Below, piece by piece: positions 10,404-23,267 of a stretch of 64,000 nt of DNA (its first letter is position 1; the number at the start of each line of letters is the position of its first letter). Both the position numbers and the translations under genes were made by a program. The notes under the pieces were generated by a model. It was given only the letters and a program-made list of their open reading frames with translations. It had not been told where the DNA came from and ran no database searches. The stretch is taken from the NCBI GenBank assembly GCA_035771175.1, contig CM069590.1:32936821-33000820 (forward strand), written 5' to 3'. This stretch comes from Paratinospora sagittata. Lineage: Eukaryota > Streptophyta > Magnoliopsida > Ranunculales > Menispermaceae.

Positions 10404-11265
10404 GGATAGCCTCTGCAAATCTTAGCACACAAGGGATAAAATGAAGAACTAGCTGAACATCAAGACAGATTGCAATTTTGATTCAATTCGAAGCCTTTTT
10501 TTGCAAAGGCAAGAATCATTACTTTCTTCTCTTGAAAAACTCTTCGAAAAGCTCAATCTAACTTGCAAATATCGTGCGTGTTGTATTTTTGAAAATCAGA
10601 GAATGAGTGTTTTATAAAATTTGAAGTTGAAGGTTAAAGAGCAAGAGTAGTACAAAATGATTTGAATTCAAAACATTGTTCAATCTAAAGTTTTTTGGGC
10701 ACGACAATGGGAATCATCTAGGTGTTACTAGAGAATATTTCAATTAAGATAACCTGGCAAAACTGTGAATGAATAGAAAAATTGAGCAAGCAGAAGTGCC
10801 CACATTTATCTCGTTAGAAATATTAGATTTTAGTCTAAGACGTGAAAATTGCTGGATAGCCTTATTTTTGAAAAATTAATATTTTGACACTAAAGAACCA
10901 TTTCATTGACTCATACCACTTTGATATAAGATTAAACACTTTTAAATAATTGAAAACTCATTAAAATTATGATTAAAACCTTTCAGAAAACATTTTTTTT
11001 CAAAATGAAATACTATATCGAAAGTGATTTTGAAGACTTTGCAATTTTCAGAGTTTTAGTGCTGAGATTGAGCGAGGGGTTACCCTACACACCAGAGATC
11101 AAACTAATGCATTAGACATGAGATATGTCTTCGTTCTTCGAGCTTGATCTTTGTAGAATTTGAAAGCTATTGTTTGATGGGTTCTTGACGCAAAACAGGT
11201 AATGTGTTCCTTTTTGATGTGTTATCTTACCGAGACCACTTCATATACTTAGAGTTTTAAACAAT
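10404..11265 (+). repeat. Satellite monomer 13 (862 bp, short allele)
   Basis: Near-identical to monomer 11, including the 4-bp-short gggcacgac allele, gaatgaatag and tttatctcg. It is the second copy of that monomer in the 1726-bp duplication. Confidence 0.97.
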
Positions 11266-12130
11266 GGATAGCCTCTGCAAATCTTAGCACAAAAGGGATA
11301 AAATGAAGAACTAGCTGAACATCAAGACAGATTGCAATTTTGATTCAATTCGAAGCCTTTTTTTGCAAAGGCAAGAATCATTACTTTCTTCTCTTGAAAA
11401 ACTCTTCGAAAAGCTCAATCTAACTTGCAAATATCGTGCGTGTTGTATTTTTGAAAATCAGAGAATGAGTGTTTTATAAAATTTGAAGTTGAAGGTTAAA
11501 GAGCAAGAGTACTAAAAAATGATTTGAATTCAAAACATTGTTCAATCTAAAGTTTTTTGGGCGTGCGAGACAATGGGAATCATCTAGGTGTTATTAGAGA
11601 ATATTTCGATTAAGATAACCTGGCAAAACTGTGAAGTAATAGAAAAATCGAGCAAGCAGAAGTGCCCACATTTTTCTCGTTAGAAATATAAGATTTTAGT
11701 CTAAGACGTGCCAATTGCTGGATAGCCTTATTTTTGAAAAATTATTATTTTGACACTAAAGAACCATTTCATTGACTCAAAACACTTTGATATAAGATTA
11801 AACACTTTTAAATATTTCAAAACTCGTTAAAATTATGATTAAAACCTTTCAGAAAACATTTTTTTCAAAATGAAATACTATATCGAAAGTGATTTTGAAG
11901 ACTTTGCAATTTTCAGAGTTTTAGTGCTGAGATTGATCGAGGGGTTACCCTACACACCAGAGATCAAATTAATGCATTAGACATGAGATATGTCTTCGTT
12001 CTTCGAGCTTGATCTTTGTAGAATTCGAAAGCTATTGTTTGATGTGTTCTTGATGCAAAACAGGTGATGTGTTCCTTTTTGATGTGTTATCTTACCGAGA
12101 CCACTTCATATACTTAGAGTTTTAAACAAT
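11266..12130 (+). repeat. Satellite monomer 14 (865 bp, mosaic)
   Basis: The 5' part resembles monomer 12, with private cacaaaaggg. The 3' half matches monomer 9 (gtgttattag, attattattttg, aatatttcaaaactcg, caaattaatg). Confidence 0.97.
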
Positions 12131-12996
12131 GGATAGCCTCTGCAAATCTTAGCACACAAGGGATAAAATGAAGAACTAGCTGAACATCAAGACAGATTGC
12201 AATTTTGATTCAATTCGAAGCCTTTTTTTGCAAAGGCAAGAATCATTACTTTCTTCTCTTGAAAAACTCTTCGAAAAGCTCAATCTAACTTGCAAATATC
12301 GTGCGTGTTGTATTTTTGAAAATCAGAGAATAAGTGTTTTCTAAAATTTGAAGTTGAAGGTTAAAGAGCAAGAGTACTAAAAAATGATTTGAATTCAAAA
12401 CATTGTTAAATCTAAAGTATTTTGGGCGTGCGAGACAATGGGAATCATCTAGGTGTTACTAGAGAATATCTCAATTAAGATAACCTGGCAAAACTGTGAA
12501 GGAATAGAAAAATTGAGCAAGCAGAAGTGCCCACATTTTTCTCGTTAGAAATATTAGATTTTAGTCTAAGACGTGAAAATTGCGGGATAGCCTTATTTTT
12601 GAAAAATTAATATTTTGACACTAAAGAACCCTTTCATTGACTCATCCCACCTTGATATAAGATTAAACACTTTTAAATAATTGAAAACTCATTAAAATTA
12701 TGATTAAAACCTTTCAGAAAACATTTTTTTTCAAAATGAAATACTATATCGAAAGTGATTTTGAAGACTTTGCAATTTTCAGAGTTTTAGTGCTGAGATT
12801 GATTGAGGGGTTACCCTACACACCAGAGATCAAACTAATGCATTAGACATGAGATATGCCTTCGTTCTTCGAGCTTGATCATTGTAGAATTCGAAAGCAA
12901 TTGTTTGATGTGTTCTTGATGCAAAACAGGTGATGTGTTCCTCTTTGATGTGTTATCTTACCGAGACCACTTCATATACTTAGAGTTTTAAACAAC
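12131..12996 (+). repeat. Satellite monomer 15 (866 bp, subfamily X)
   Basis: First of the X copies: gaataagtgttttctaaaa (TATAAAA motif lost), gaatatctcaatt, gtgaaaattgc, ctcatccc/ctcatacc, attgaaaactc, eight-T run and atatgccttcg. Private gcgggatagcc. Confidence 0.97.
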
Positions 12997-13860
12997 GGAT
13001 AGCCTTTGCAAATCTTAGCACACAAGGGATAAAATGAAGAACTAGCTGAACATCAAGACAAATTGCAATTTTGATTCAATTCGAAGCCTTTTTTGCAAAG
13101 GCAAGAATCATTACTTTCTTCTCTTGAAAAACTCTTCGAAAAGCTCAATCTAACTTGCAAATATCGTGCGTGTTGAATTTTTGAAAATCAGAGAATGAGT
13201 GTTTTATAAAATCTGAAGTTAAAGGTTAAAGAGCAAGAGTACTAAAAAATGATTTGAATTCAAAACATTGTTCAATCTAAAGTTTTTTGGGCGTGCGAGA
13301 CAATGGGAATCATCTAGGTGTTACTAGAGAATATTTCAATTAAGATAACCTGGCAAAACTGTGAAGGAACAGAAAAATCGAGCGAGCAGAAGTGCCCACA
13401 TTTTTCTCGTTAGAAATATAAGATTTTAGTCTAAGACGTGCAAATTGCTGTATAGCCTTATTTTTGAAAAATTAATATTTTTACACTAAATAACCATTTC
13501 ATTGACTCAAAACACTTTGATATAAGATTAAACACTTTTAAATAATTCAAAACTCATTAAAATTATGATTAAAACCTTTCAGAAAATATTTTTTTCAAAA
13601 TGAAATACTATATCGAAAGTGATTTTGAAGACTTTGCAATTTTCAGAGTTTTAGTGCTGAGAGTGATCGAGCGGTTACCCTACACACCAAAGATCAAACT
13701 AATGCATTAGACATGAGATATGTCTTCGTTCTTCGAGCTTGATCTTTGTAGAATTCGAAACCTATTGTTTGATGGGTTCTTGACGCAAAACAGGTAATGT
13801 GTTCCTTTTTGATGTGTTATGTTACCGAGACCACTTCATATACTTAGAGTTTTAAACAAT
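12997..13860 (+). repeat. Satellite monomer 16 (864 bp, subfamily Y)
   Basis: First of the Y copies: acaacgg start, six-T hairpin loop, gttaaaggtt, gaacag, cgagcgagc, gctgtatagcc, tttttacactaaataacc and gagcgg 3' form. Private agcctttgc and atctgaag. Confidence 0.97.
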
Positions 13861-14726
13861 GGATAGCCTCTGCAAATCTTAGCACACAAGGGATAAAATG
13901 AAGAACTAGCTGAACATCAAGTCAGATTGCAATTTTGATTCAATTCGAAGCCTTTTTTTGCAAAGGCAAGAATCATTACTTTCTTCTCTTGAAAAACTCT
14001 TCGAAAAGCTCAATCTAACTTGCAAATATCGTGCGTGTTGTATTTTTGAAAATCAGAGAATAAGTGTTTTCTAAAATTTGAAGTTGAAGGTTAAAGAGCA
14101 AGAGTACTAAAAAATGATTTGAATTCAAAACATTGTTAAATCTAAAGTATTTTGGGCGTGCGAGACAATGGGAATCATCTAGGTGTTACTAGAGAATATC
14201 TCAATTAAGATAACCTGGCAAAACTGTGAAGGAATAGAAAAATTGAGCAAGCAGAAGTGCCCACATTTTTCTCGTTAGAAATATTAGATTTTAGTCTAAG
14301 ACGTGAAAATTGCTGGATAGCCTTATTTTTGAAAAATTAATATTTTGACACTAAAGAACCATTTCATTGACTCATACCACCTTGATATAAGATTAAACAC
14401 TTTTAAATAATTGAAAACTCATTAAAATTATGATTAAAACCTTTCAGAAAACATTTTTTTTCAAAATGAAATACTATATCGAAAGTGATTTTGAAGACTT
14501 TGCAATTTTCAGAGTTTTAGTGCTGAGATTGATTGAGGGGTTACCCTACACACCAGAGATCAAACTAATGCATTAGACATGAGATATGCCTTCGTTCTTC
14601 GAGCTTGATCATTGTAGAATCCGAAAGCAATTGTTTGATGTGTTCTTGATGCAAAATAGGTGATGTGTTCCTCTTTGATGTGTTATCTTACCGAGACCAC
14701 TTCATATACTTAGAGTTTTAAACAAC
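13861..14726 (+). repeat. Satellite monomer 17 (866 bp, subfamily X)
   Basis: X-type copy nearly identical to monomer 15, both with attgttaaatc and aaagtattttggg. It has private gtcagattgc. It forms a dimer with monomer 18. Confidence 0.97.
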
Positions 14727-15590
14727 GGATAGCCTCTGCAAATCTTAGCACACAAGGGATAAAATGAAGAACTAGCTGAACATCAAGACACATTGCAATT
14801 TTGATTCAATTCGAAGCCTTTTTTGCAAAGGCAAGAATCATTACTTTCTTCTCTTGAAAAACTCTTCGAAAAGCTCAATCTAACTTGCAAATATCGTGCG
14901 TGTTGAATTTTTGAAAATCAGAGAATGAGTGTTTTATAAAATTTGAAGTTAAAGGTTAAAGAGCAAGAGTACTAAAAAATGATTTGAATTCAAAACATTG
15001 TTCAATCTAAAGTTTTTTGGGCGTGCGAGACAATGGGAATCATCTAGGTGTTACTAGAGAATATTTCAATTAAGATAACCTGGCAAAACTGTGAAGGAAC
15101 AGAAAAATCGAGCGAGCAGAAGTGCCCACATTTTTCTCGTTAGAAATATAAGATTTTAGTCTAAGACGTGCAAATTGCTGTATAGCCTTATTTTTGAAAA
15201 ATTAATATTTTTACACTAAATAACCATTTCATTGACTCAAAACACTTTGATATAAGATTAAACACTTTTAAATAATTCAAAACTCATTAAAATTATGATT
15301 AAAACCTTTCAGAAAACATTTTTTTCAAAATGAAATACTATATCGAAAGTGATTTTGAAGACTTTGCAATTTTCAGAGTTTTAGTGCTGAGAGTGATCGA
15401 GCGGTTACCCTACACACCAAAGATCAAACTAATGCATTAGACATGAGATATGTCTTCGTTCTTCGAGCTTGATCTTTGTAGAATTCGAAAGCTATTGTTT
15501 GATGGGTTCTTGACGCTAAACAGGTAATGTGTTCCTTTTTGATGTGTTATCTTACCGAGACCACTTCATATACTTAGAGTTTTAAACAAT
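14727..15590 (+). repeat. Satellite monomer 18 (864 bp, subfamily Y)
   Basis: Y-type copy with acaacgg, six-T loop, gacacattgc and gacgctaaacagg. Monomers 22 and 24 are near-identical. Confidence 0.97.
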
Positions 15591-16456
15591 GGATAGCCTC
15601 TGCAAATCTTAGCACACAAGGGATAAAATGAAAAACTAGCTGAACATCAAGACAGATTGCAATTTTGATTCAATTCGAAGCCTTTTTTTGCAAAGGCAAG
15701 AATCATTACTTTCTTCTCTTGAAAAACTCTTCGAAAAGCTCAATCTAACTTGCGAATATCGTGCGTGTTGTATTTTTGAAAATCAGAGAATAAGTGTTTT
15801 CTAAAATTTGAAGTTGAAGGTTAAAGAGCAAGAGTACTAAAAAATGATTTGAATTCAAAACATTGTTCAATCTAAAGTTTTTTGGGCGTGCGAGACAATG
15901 GGAATCATCTAGGTGTTACTAGAGAATATCTCAATTAAGATAACCTGGCAAAACTGTGAAGGAATAGAAAAATTGAGCAAGCAGAAGTGCCCACATTTTT
16001 CTCGTTAGAAATATTAGATTTTAGTCTAAGACGTGAAAATTGCTGGATAGCCTTATTTTTGAAAAATTAATATTTTGACACTAAAGAACCATTTCATTGA
16101 CTCATACCACTTTGATATAAGATTAAACACTTTTAAATAATTGAAAACTCATTAAAATTATGATTAAAACCTTTCAGAAAACATTTTTTTTCAAAATGAA
16201 ATACTATATCGAAAGTGATTTTGAAGACTTTGCAATTTTCAGAGTTTTAGTGCTGAGATTGATTGAGGGGTTACCCTACACACCAGAGATCAAACTAATG
16301 CATTAGACATGAGATATGCCTTCGTTCTTCGAGCTTGATCATTGTAGAATTCGAAAGCAATTGTTTGATGTGTTCTTGATGCAAAATAGGTGATGTGTTC
16401 CTCTTTGATGTGTTATCTTACCGAGACCACTTCATATACTTAGAGTTTTAAACAAT
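15591..16456 (+). repeat. Satellite monomer 19 (866 bp, subfamily X)
   Basis: X-type copy with aaaaactagc and private ttgcgaatatc. It starts the first X-Y'-Z trimer (15591-18132). Confidence 0.97.
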
Positions 16457-17266
16457 GGATAGCCTCTGCAAATCTTAGCACACAAGGGATAAAATGAAGA
16501 ACTAGCTGAACATCAAGACAGATTGCAATTTTGATTCAATTCGAAGCCTTTTTTTGCAAAGGCAAGAATCATTACTTTCTTCTCTTGAAAAACTCTTCGA
16601 AAAGCTCAATCTAACTTGCAAATATCGTGCGTGTTGAATTTTTGAAAATCAGAGATTGAGTGTTTTATAAAATTTGAAGTTAAAGGTTAAAGAGCAAATG
16701 TACTAAAAAATGATTTGAATTCAAAACATTGTTCAATCTAAAGTTTTTTGGGCGTGCGAGACAATGGGAATCATCTAGGTGTTACTAGAGAATATTTCAA
16801 TTAAGATGACCTGGCAAAACTGTGAAGGAACAGAAAAATCGAGCGAGCAGAAGTGCCCACATTTTACTCGTTAGAAATATAAGATTTTAGTCTAAGACGT
16901 GCAAATTGCTGTATAGCCTTATTTTTGAAAAATTAATATTTTTACACTAAATAACCATTTCATTGACTCAAAACACTTTGATATAAGAATAAACACTTTT
17001 AAATAATTCAAAACTCATTAAAATTATGATTAAAACCTTTCAGAAAACATTTTTTTCAAAATGAAATACTAGATCGAAAGTAATTTTGAAGACTTTGCAA
17101 TTTTCAGAGTTTTAGTGCTGAGATTGATCGAGGGGTTACCCGACACACCAGAGATCAAATTCGAAAGCTATTGTTTGATGTGTTCTTGATGCAAAACAGG
17201 TGATGTGTTCCTTTTTGATGTGTTATCTTATCGAGACCACTTCATATACTTAGAGTTTTAAACAAA
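16457..17266 (+). repeat. Satellite monomer 20 (810 bp, Y' with 55-bp deletion)
   Basis: A Y derivative with caaatgtac, gatgacctgg, ttttactcg, actagatcg and cccgacac. The sequence normally running from ctaatgcattag to tgtagaa is absent, so gatcaaa joins ttcgaaag at 17159/17160. Length falls by 55 bp. Monomers 26 and 29 are nearly the same. Confidence 0.97.
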
Positions 17267-18132
17267 GGATAGCCTCTGCAAATCTTCGCACACAAGGGAT
17301 AAAATGAAGAACTAGCTGAACATCAAGACAGATTGCAATTTTGATTCAATTCGAAGCCTTTTTTTGCAAAGGCAAGAATCATTACTTTCTTCTCTTGAAA
17401 AACTCTTTGAAAGGCTCAATCTAACTTGCAAATATCGTGCGTGTTGTATTTTTGAAAATCAGAGAATGAGTGTTTTATAAAATTTGAAGTTGAAGGTTAA
17501 AGAGCAAGAGTAGTACAAAATGATTTGAATTCAAAACATTGTTCAATCTAAAGTTTTTTGGGCGTGCGAGACAATGGGAATCATCTAGGTGTTACTAGAG
17601 AATATTTCGATTAAGATAACCTGGCAAAACTGTGAAGGAATAGAAAAATCGAGCAAGCAGAAGTGCCCACATTTTTCTCGTTAGAAATATCAGATTTTAG
17701 TCTAAGACGTGAAAATTGCTGGATAGCCTTATTTTTGAAAAATTAATATTTTGACACTAAAGAACCATTTCATTGACTCATACCACCTTGATATAAGATT
17801 AAACACTTTTAAATAATTGAAAACTCATTAAAATTATGATTAAAACCTTTCAGAAAACATTTTTTTTCAAAATGAAATACTATATCGAAAGTGATTTTGA
17901 AGACTTTGCAATTTTCAGAGTTTTAGTGCTGAGATTGATTGAGGGGTTACCCTACACACCAGAGATCAAACTAATGCATTAGACATGAGATATGCCTTCG
18001 TTCTTCGAGCTTGATCATTGTAGAATTCGAAAGCAATTGTTTGATGTGTTCTTGATGCAAAATAGGTGATGTGTTCCTCTTTGATGTGTTATCTTACCGA
18101 GACCACTTCATATACTTAGAGTTTTAAACAAC
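17267..18132 (+). repeat. Satellite monomer 21 (866 bp, Z/X chimera)
   Basis: The 5' two thirds are Z type (cttcgcac, gaaaggctc, agtagtac, tttcgattaag, atatcagat). After about 17700-17710 it becomes X type (gtgaaaattgc, ctcatacc, attgaaaactc, eight-T run). A recombination switch inside the monomer is the simplest reading. Confidence 0.97.
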
Positions 18133-18996
18133 GGATAGCCTCTGCAAATCTTAGCACACAAGGGATAAAATGAAGAACTAGCTGAACATCAAGACACATT
18201 GCAATTTTGATTCAATTCGAAGCCTTTTTTGCAAAGGCAAGAATCATTACTTTCTTCTCTTGAAAAACTCTTCGAAAAGCTCAATCTAACTTGCAAATAT
18301 CGTGCGTGTTGAATTTTTGAAAATCAGAGAATGAGTGTTTTATAAAATTTGAAGTTAAAGGTTAAAGAGCAAGAGTACTAAAAAATGATTTGAATTCAAA
18401 ACATTGTTCAATCTAAAGTTTTTTGGGCGTGCGAGACAATGGGAATCATCTAGGTGTTACTAGAGAATATTTCAATTAAGATAACCTGGCAAAACTGTGA
18501 AGGAACAGAAAAATCGAGCGAGCAGAAGTGCCCACATTTTTCTCGTTAGAAATATAAGATTTTAGTCTAAGACGTGCAAATTGCTGTATAGCCTTATTTT
18601 TGAAAAATTAATATTTTTACACTAAATAACCATTTCATTGACTCAAAACACTTTGATATAAGATTAAACACTTTTAAATAATTCAAAACTCATTAAAATT
18701 ATGATTAAAACCTTTCAGAAAACATTTTTTTCAAAATGAAATACTATATCGAAAGTGATTTTGAAGACTTTGCAATTTTCAGAGTTTTAGTGCTGAGAGT
18801 GATCGAGCGGTTACCCTACACACCAAAGATCAAACTAATGCATTAGACATGAGATATGTCTTCGTTCTTCGAGCTTGATCTTTGTAGAATTCGAAAGCTA
18901 TTGTTTGATGGGTTCTTGACGCTAAACAGGTAATGTGTTCCTTTTTGATGTGTTATCTTACCGAGACCACTTCATATACTTAGAGTTTTAAACAAT
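18133..18996 (+). repeat. Satellite monomer 22 (864 bp, subfamily Y)
   Basis: Y-type copy matching monomers 18 and 24 (acaacgg, six-T loop, gacacattgc, gacgctaaac). Confidence 0.97.
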
Positions 18997-19862
18997 GGAT
19001 AGCCTCTGCAAATCTTAGCACACAAGGGATAAAATGAAAAACTAGCTGAACATCAAGACAGATTGCAATTTTGATTCAATTCGAAGCCTTTTTTTGCAAA
19101 GGCAAGAATCATTACTTTCTTCTCTTGAAAAACTCTTCGAAAAGCTCAATCTAACTTGCAAATATCGTGCGTGTTGTATTTTTGAAAATCAGAGAATAAG
19201 TGTTTTCTAAAATTTGAAGTTGAAGGTTAAAGAGCAAGAGTACTAAAAAATGATTTGAATTCAAAACATTGTTCAATCTAAAGTTTTTTGGGCGTGCGAG
19301 ACAATGGGAATCATCTAGGTGTTACTAGAGAATATCTCAATTAAGATAACCTGGCAAAACTGTGAAGGAATAGAAAAATTGAGCAAGCAGAAGTGCCCAC
19401 ATTTTTCTCGTTAGAAATATTAGATTTTAGTCTAAGACGTGAAAATTGCTGGATAGCCTTATTTTTGAAAAATTAATATTTTGACACTAAAGAACCATTT
19501 CATTGACTCATACCACTTTGATATAAGATTAAACACTTTTAAATAATTGAAAACTCATTAAAATTATGATTAAAACCTTTCAGAAAACATTTTTTTTCAA
19601 AATGAAATACTATATCGAAAGTGATTTTGAAGACTTTGCAATTTTCAGAGTTTTAGTGCTGAGATTGATTGAGGGGTTACCCTACACACCAGAGATCAAA
19701 CTAATGCATTAGACATGAGATATGCCTTCGTTCTTCGAGCTTGATCATTGTAGAATTCGAAAGCAATTGTTTGATGTGTTCTTGATGCAAAATAGGTGAT
19801 GTGTTCCTCTTTGATGTGTTATCTTACCGAGACCACTTCATATACTTAGAGTTTTAAACAAC
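18997..19862 (+). repeat. Satellite monomer 23 (866 bp, subfamily X)
   Basis: X-type copy (aaaaactagc, gttttctaaaa, gaatatctc, atatgccttcg), nearly identical to monomer 25 one dimer later. Confidence 0.97.
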
Positions 19863-20726
19863 GGATAGCCTCTGCAAATCTTAGCACACAAGGGATAAAA
19901 TGAAGAACTAGCTGAACATCAAGACACATTGCAATTTTGATTCAATTCGAAGCCTTTTTTGCAAAGGCAAGAATCATTACTTTCTTCTCTTGAAAAACTC
20001 TTCGAAAAGCTCAATCTAACTTGCAAATATCGTGCGTGTTGAATTTTTGAAAATCAGAGAATGAGTGTTTTATAAAATTTGAAGTTAAAGGTTAAAGAGC
20101 AAGAGTACTAAAAAATGATTTGAATTCAAAACATTGTTCAATCTAAAGTTTTTTGGGCGTGCGAGACAATGGGAATCATCTAGGTGTTACTAGAGAATAT
20201 TTCAATTAAGATAACCTGGCAAAACTGTGAAGGAACAGAAAAATCGAGCGAGCAGAAGTGCCCACATTTTTCTCGTTAGAAATATAAGATTTTAGTCTAA
20301 GACGTGCAAATTGCTGTATAGCCTTATTTTTGAAAAATTAATATTTTTACACTAAATAACCATTTCATTGACTCAAAACACTTTGATATAAGATTAAACA
20401 CTTTTAAATAATTCAAAACTCATTAAAATTATGATTAAAACCTTTCAGAAAACATTTTTTTCAAAATGAAATACTATATCGAAAGTGATTTTGAAGACTT
20501 TGCAATTTTCAGAGTTTTAGTGCTGAGAGTGATCGAGCGGTTACCCTACACACCAAAGATCAAACTAATGCATTAGACATGAGATATGTCTTCGTTCTTC
20601 GAGCTTGATCTTTGTAGAATTCGAAAGCTATTGTTTGATGGGTTCTTGACGCTAAACAGGTAATGTGTTCCTTTTTGATGTGTTATCTTACCGAGACCAC
20701 TTCATATACTTAGAGTTTTAAACAAT
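19863..20726 (+). repeat. Satellite monomer 24 (864 bp, subfamily Y)
   Basis: Y-type copy, near-identical to monomer 22 exactly 1730 bp upstream. Confidence 0.97.
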
Positions 20727-21592
20727 GGATAGCCTCTGCAAATCTTAGCACACAAGGGATAAAATGAAAAACTAGCTGAACATCAAGACAGATTGCAATT
20801 TTGATTCAATTCGAAGCCTTTTTTTGCAAAGGCAAGAATCATTACTTTCTTCTCTTGAAAAACTCTTCGAAAAGCTCAATCTAACTTGCAAATATCGTGC
20901 GTGTTGTATTTTTGAAAATCAGAGAATAAGTGTTTTCTAAAATTTGAAGTTGAAGGTTAAAGAGCAAGAGTACTAAAAAATGATTTGAATTCAAAACATT
21001 GTTCAATCTAAAGTTTTTTGGGCGTGCGAGACAATGGGAATCATCTAGGTGTTACTAGAGAATATCTCAATTAAGATAACCTGGCAAAACTGTGAAGGAA
21101 TAGAAAAATTGAGCAAGCAGAAGTGCCCACATTTTTCTCGTTAGAAATATTAGATTTTAGTCTAAGACGTGAAAATTGCTGGATAGCCTTATTTTTGAAA
21201 AATTAATATTTTGACACTAAAGAACCATTTCATTGACTCATACCACTTTGATATAAGATTAAACACTTTTAAATAATTGAAAACTCATTAAAATTATGAT
21301 TAAAACCTTTCAGAAAACATTTTTTTTCAAAATGAAATACTATATCGAAAGTGATTTTGAAGACTTTGCAATTTTCAGAGTTTTAGTGCTGAGATTGATT
21401 GAGGGGTTACCCTACACACCAGAGATCAAACTAATGCATTAGACATGAGATATGCCTTCGTTCTTCGAGCTTGATCATTGTAGAATTCGAAAGCAATTGT
21501 TTGATGTGTTCTTGATGCAAAATAGGTGATGTGTTCCTCTTTGATGTGTTATCTTACCGAGACCACTTCATATACTTAGAGTTTTAAACAAT
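20727..21592 (+). repeat. Satellite monomer 25 (866 bp, subfamily X)
   Basis: X-type copy that opens the second X-Y'-Z trimer (20727-23267). It is nearly identical to monomers 23 and 28. Confidence 0.97.
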
Positions 21593-22402
21593 GGATAGCC
21601 TCTGCAAATCTTAGCACACAAGGGATAAAATGAAGAACTAGCTGAACATCAAGACAGATTGCAATTTTGTTTCAATTCGAAGCCTTTTTTTGCAAAGGCA
21701 AGAATCATTACTTTCTTCTCTTGAAAAACTCTTCGAAAAGCTCAATCTAACTTGCAAATATCGTGCGTGTTGAATTTTTGAAAATCAGAGAATGAGTGTT
21801 TTATAAAATTTGAAGTTAAAGGTTAAAGAGCAAATGTACTAAAAAATGATTTGAATTCAAAACATTGTTCAATCTAAAGTTTTTTGGGCGTGCGAGACAA
21901 TGGGAATCATCTAGGTGTTACTAGAGAATATTTCAATTAAGATGACCTGGCAAAACTGTGAAGGAACAGAAAAATCGAGCGAGCAGAAGTGCCCACATTT
22001 TACTCGTTAGAAATATAAGATTTTAGTCTAAGACGTGCAAATTGCTGTATAGCCTTATTTTTGAAAAATTAATATTTTTACACTAAATAACCATTTCATT
22101 GACTCAAAACACTTTGATATAAGATTAAACACTTTTAAATAATTCAAAACTCATTAAAATTATGATTAAAACCTTTCAGAAAACATTTTTTTCAAAATGA
22201 AATACTAGATCGAAAGTAATTTTGAAGACTTTGCAATTTTCAGAGTTTTAGTGCTGAGATTGATCGAGGGGTTACCCGACACACCAGAGATCAAATTCGA
22301 AAGCTATTGTTTGATGTGTTCTTGATGCAAAACAGGTGATGTGTTCCTTTTTGATGTGTTATCTTATCGAGACCACTTCATATACTTAGAGTTTTAAACA
22401 AT
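21593..22402 (+). repeat. Satellite monomer 26 (810 bp, Y' with 55-bp deletion)
   Basis: Same Y' markers as monomer 20 (caaatgtac, gatgacctgg, ttttactcg, actagatcg, cccgacac). Deletion junction at 22295/22296. Private ttttgtttcaattcg is shared with monomer 29. Confidence 0.97.
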
Positions 22403-23267
22403 GGATAGCCTCTGCAAATCTTCGCACACAAGGGATAAAATGAAGAACTAGCTGAACATCAAGACAGATTGCAATTTTGATTCAATTCGAAGCCTTTTTT
22501 TGCAAAGGCAAGAATCATTACTTTCTTCTCTTGAAAAACTCTTCGAAAGGCTCAATCTAACTTGCAAATATCGTGCGTGTTGTATTTTTGAAAATCAGAG
22601 AATGAGTGTTTTATAAAATTTGAAGTTGAAGGTTAAAGAGCAAGAGTAGTACAAAATGATTTGAATTCAAAACATTGTTCAATCTAAAGTTTTTTGGGCG
22701 TGCGAGACAATGGGAATCATCTAGGTGTTACTAGAGAATATTTCAATTAAGATAACCTGGCAAAACTGTGAAGGAACAGAAAAATCGAGCGAGCAGAAGT
22801 GCCCACATTTTTCTCGTTAGAAATATAAGATTTTAGTCTAAGACGTGCAAATTGCTGTATAGCCTTATTTTTGAAAAATTAATATTTTTACACTAAATAA
22901 CCATTTCATTGACTCAAAACACTTTGATATAAGATTAAACACTTTTAAATAATTCAAAACTCATTAAAATTATGATTAAAACCTTTCAGAAAACATTTTT
23001 TTCAAAATGAAATACTATATCGAAAGTGATTTTGAAGACTTTGCAATTTTCAGAGTTTTAGTGCTGAGAGTGATCGAGCGGTTACCCTACACACCAAAGA
23101 TCAAACTAATGCATTAGACATGAGATATGTCTTCGTTCTTCGAGCTTGATCTTTGTAGAATTCGAAAGCTATTGTTTGATGGGTTCTTGACGCTAAACAG
23201 GTAATGTGTTCCTTTTTGATGTGTTATCTTACCGAGACCACTTCATATACTTAGAGTTTTAAACAAT
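22403..23267 (+). repeat. Satellite monomer 27 (865 bp, Z/Y chimera)
   Basis: The 5' part is Z type (cttcgcac, gaaaggctc, agtagtac). Between about 22655 and 22745 it becomes Y type (tttcaattaag, gaacag, cgagcgagc, gctgtatagcc, tttttacac, gacgctaaac). The switch point differs from that in monomer 21. Confidence 0.97.

Larger units (their letters stand above)
8070..11520 (+). repeat. Two rounds of a ~1726-bp unit
   Basis: Monomer 10 (3' part) + 11 + 12 (5' part) is repeated as 12 (3' part) + 13 + 14 (5' part). The rare markers gggcacgac, tttatctcg, gaatgaatag, acgccaaag and aaaggtattg all recur 1726 bp apart. Boundaries are approximate and lie inside monomers, so the unit did not arise by in-register monomer counting. 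Confidence 0.85.
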
